Positions 37,094 to 37,928 of a DNA stretch of 37,928 nt are shown in pieces. The first letter of the stretch is position 1, and the number at the start of each line of letters is the position of its first letter. Origin of the DNA: Deltaproteobacteria bacterium RBG_16_64_85 (GTDB lineage Bacteria; Desulfobacterota; Deferrimicrobia; Deferrimicrobiales; Deferrimicrobiaceae); assembly GCA_001798885.1 (NCBI GenBank), contig MGQW01000065.1:87089-125016 (forward strand). Reading direction: 5' to 3'. The notes beneath the pieces are model-generated. The model worked only from the letters and a program-made list of their open reading frames with translations. It made no database searches and was not told where the DNA came from. A program made the position numbers and the translations under genes.

Positions 37094-37120
37094 TTTAGGC
37101 TGCACTTCTCGCAGTCTAAA
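37094..37120. repeat. 10-bp palindrome downstream of intI with core-site-like arms
   Basis: TTTAGGCTGC (37094-37103) and GCAGTCTAAA (37111-37120) form a 10-bp stem (one G-T pair) around a seven-base loop. The arms resemble integron core-site sequence (TTAGGC and GTCTAA). CAGTCTAA at 37112-37119 is also the exact complement of TTAGACTG at 37239-37246. No T-run follows on the + strand. Confidence 0.45.
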
Positions 37121-37237
37121 CCTATTGGCAATCGATCCCATCTCAACCAAACCTCCTATTATCAAAAGTATTTTCCCCCGATTTAAGAAATTACTCTTTC
37201 CAAGATCCCGTATGATACGAGATGTATTTGTGATTTT

Positions 37238-37275
37238 ATTAGACTGACAGCCAAACCGTCTAATTTAAGTTAGGC
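37238..37275 (+). other. Candidate attI recombination site
   Basis: GTCTAAT (37258-37264, an inverse core) and GTTAGGC (37269-37275, a perfect match to the GTTRRRY core) face each other across four bases, the layout of an integrase simple site. A direct core-like ATTAGAC lies at 37238-37244 and pairs with GTCTAAT as a 7-bp inverted repeat. Class 1 attI also ends in AAAGTTAGGC, and this site reads TTAAGTTAGGC. The predicted crossover is between G37269 and T37270. It lies about 200 bp after the intI stop. Assignment is by motif only. Confidence 0.5.
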
Positions 37276-37286
37276 CTATTTCTCTA

Positions 37287-37315
37287 TTGACGAAGGAGTA
37301 TGAAGTGATTACATT
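37287..37315 (+). promoter_or_regulatory. Likely promoter of the mazEF-type operon
   Basis: TTGACG (37287-37292) and TACATT (37310-37315) are 17 bp apart. Transcription would start near 37322, about 29 bases before the antitoxin ATG. It lies within the predicted first cassette, so the pair would carry its own promoter. Confidence 0.5.
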
Positions 37316-37320
37316 GTAAT
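37308..37320. promoter_or_regulatory. Palindromic operator overlapping the -10 element
   Basis: ATTACA-T-TGTAAT is a perfect 6-bp inverted repeat centred at 37314 and covers the predicted -10. Antitoxins of the MazE/AbrB fold bind palindromes at their own promoters, so autorepression by the antitoxin, or by the toxin-antitoxin complex, is the likely use. Confidence 0.5.
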
Positions 37321-37350
37321 TATATCGATGTTGGTTGGAGGTGGTATTCG

Positions 37351-37608
37351 ATGAAGGCAAGCATCGTTCGTATCGGGAATTCCCAAGGCATTCGAATCCC
37401 CAAAGTGGTGTTGGAACAGACCCACCTAAGCGGCGAGGTTGAGCTTGAGGTTCGGGACCGCCAAATTATCATCCGCTCAACGAAAAAGCCGCGCCAGGGC
37501 TGGGCGGAAAAGTTCCGGGCTATGGCGGAACGGGGTGATGACAAGTTATTGGATGCGGAGGCGGTCAGCCAGACTTCCTGGGATAAGGAAGAATGGGAAT
37601 GGAAGTGA
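37351..37608 (+). CDS. MazE-like antitoxin (AbrB/SpoVT fold)
   Basis: An 85-residue antitoxin. The N-terminal half (MKASIVRIGNSQGIRIPKVVLEQ, then VELEVRDRQIIIRS) is the swapped-hairpin AbrB/MazE DNA-binding domain. The C-terminal half, acidic and tryptophan-rich toward the end (SQTSWDKEEWEWK), would wrap and inhibit the toxin. ATG 37351 has GGAGGTGG (37337-37344) at ideal spacing. It overlaps the toxin gene by 16 bases, as usual for such pairs. Expected role: neutralise the endoribonuclease and repress the operon. Confidence 0.92.
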   Translation: MKASIVRIGNSQGIRIPKVVLEQTHLSGEVELEVRDRQIIIRSTKKPRQGWAEKFRAMAERGDDKLLDAEAVSQTSWDKEEWEWK

Positions 37609-37919
37609 AACGGTTTGAAGTCTACCTGGTGAGCTTGGACCCTACCGTTGGAAGCGAGATCAAGAAGAGTCGTCCCTGTCTTGTCATCTCGCCGGACGAA
37701 TTAAACCGATTCATCGCCACAGTCATAGTTGCCCCAATGACCACGAAGGGGCGAGATTATCCCTCTCGGGTTTCTTGTGTTTTCCAAGGTAAGCAAGGTC
37801 AGGTTGTTTTAGACCAGATTCGTACAGTCGACAAAACGAGATTAGTGAAGCGGTTGGGGAAAGTTGGGCCGCAGACGCAGTCGGAGGTTTTATCGGCTTT
37901 GGCAGAACTGTTTTCTTGA
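37593..37919 (+). CDS. MazF/PemK-family endoribonuclease toxin
   Basis: A 108-residue toxin predicted to cleave mRNA at short specific sequences. Family features: VKRFEVYLVSLDPTVGSEIKKSRPCLVISPDELN at the start (the GSEIKKSRP loop is the usual catalytic-face motif), IVAPMTTKGRDYPSRV, and GQVVLDQIRTVDKTRLVKRLG, the conserved DQIRTVDKxRL block. ATG 37593 and ATG 37599 are both possible; AAGGA lies shortly before the first. The gene is complete, ending nine bases before the window edge. The cleavage specificity cannot be read from the sequence. Confidence 0.93.
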   Translation: MGMEVKRFEVYLVSLDPTVGSEIKKSRPCLVISPDELNRFIATVIVAPMTTKGRDYPSRVSCVFQGKQGQVVLDQIRTVDKTRLVKRLGKVGPQTQSEVLSALAELFS

Positions 37920-37928
37920 AAAGGCCTA

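Noticed and set aside
37094-37120. Intrinsic terminator for intI
   Set aside because: The stem is good but the + strand continues CCTATTGG without a T-run. The T-run exists only on the opposite strand, where no gene is seen.

Overview
The window is a GC-rich chromosomal segment. Every gene recognised lies on the + strand, mostly packed with overlapping or nearly touching ends. The gene order is prmC-murA-his cluster, then rpsU-yqeY-dnaG-rpoD, then tRNA-nif3-zinc ribbon-rnhA-rnpB, then a full mraZ-to-ftsZ division and cell-wall (dcw) cluster. This matches what is known from Geobacter-like Deltaproteobacteria (Desulfuromonadota and relatives). MurE carries the DNPR motif of meso-diaminopimelate-adding enzymes, so a Gram-negative with DAP peptidoglycan is expected. 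The lineage is inferred from synteny and protein style, not from a marker search.

Layout: (1) 1-7164: prmC, murA, and a histidine operon hisD-hisB-hisH-hisA-hisF-hisI, closed by a HIT-family protein. hisG and hisC are not here. (2) 7186-11575: a strong sigma70-type promoter reads into the macromolecular-synthesis operon rpsU-yqeY-dnaG-rpoD, with an intrinsic terminator between yqeY and dnaG. (3) 11607-14524: a CAU-anticodon tRNA with its own likely promoter and terminator, then nif3, a coiled-coil zinc-ribbon protein and RNase HI, whose stop codon overlaps the 5' end of the RNase P RNA gene. (4) 14535-16315: a class I fumarate hydratase gene bracketed by two copies of one REP-like palindrome. 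(5) 16436-34207: a promoter, three GTGGG repeats at 10-bp spacing (a MraZ operator), and mraZ-rsmH-ftsL-ftsI-murE-murF-mraY-murD-ftsW-murG-murC-murB-ddl-ftsQ-ftsA-ftsZ. These genes make lipid II and build the division septum. (6) 34244-35944: a radical SAM protein of unknown role.

(7) 35945-37928 differs in character: visibly lower GC and accessory content. It encodes an integron integrase (IntI, with the extra IntI-specific block). About 200 bp beyond its 3' end lies an attI-like site made of two facing core sites, the second a perfect GTTAGGC. A MazE/MazF-type toxin-antitoxin pair with its own promoter and palindromic operator follows. The window ends nine bases after the mazF stop, in GGCCTA, which could be the first part of an attC inverse core. 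The simplest reading is the start of a chromosomal integron inserted downstream of the dcw cluster, with intI pointing toward its cassettes (the reverse of class 1 integrons) and a toxin-antitoxin first cassette. This is the most interesting part of the window. The attI and attC calls are inference from short motifs; the integrase and toxin-antitoxin calls are solid.
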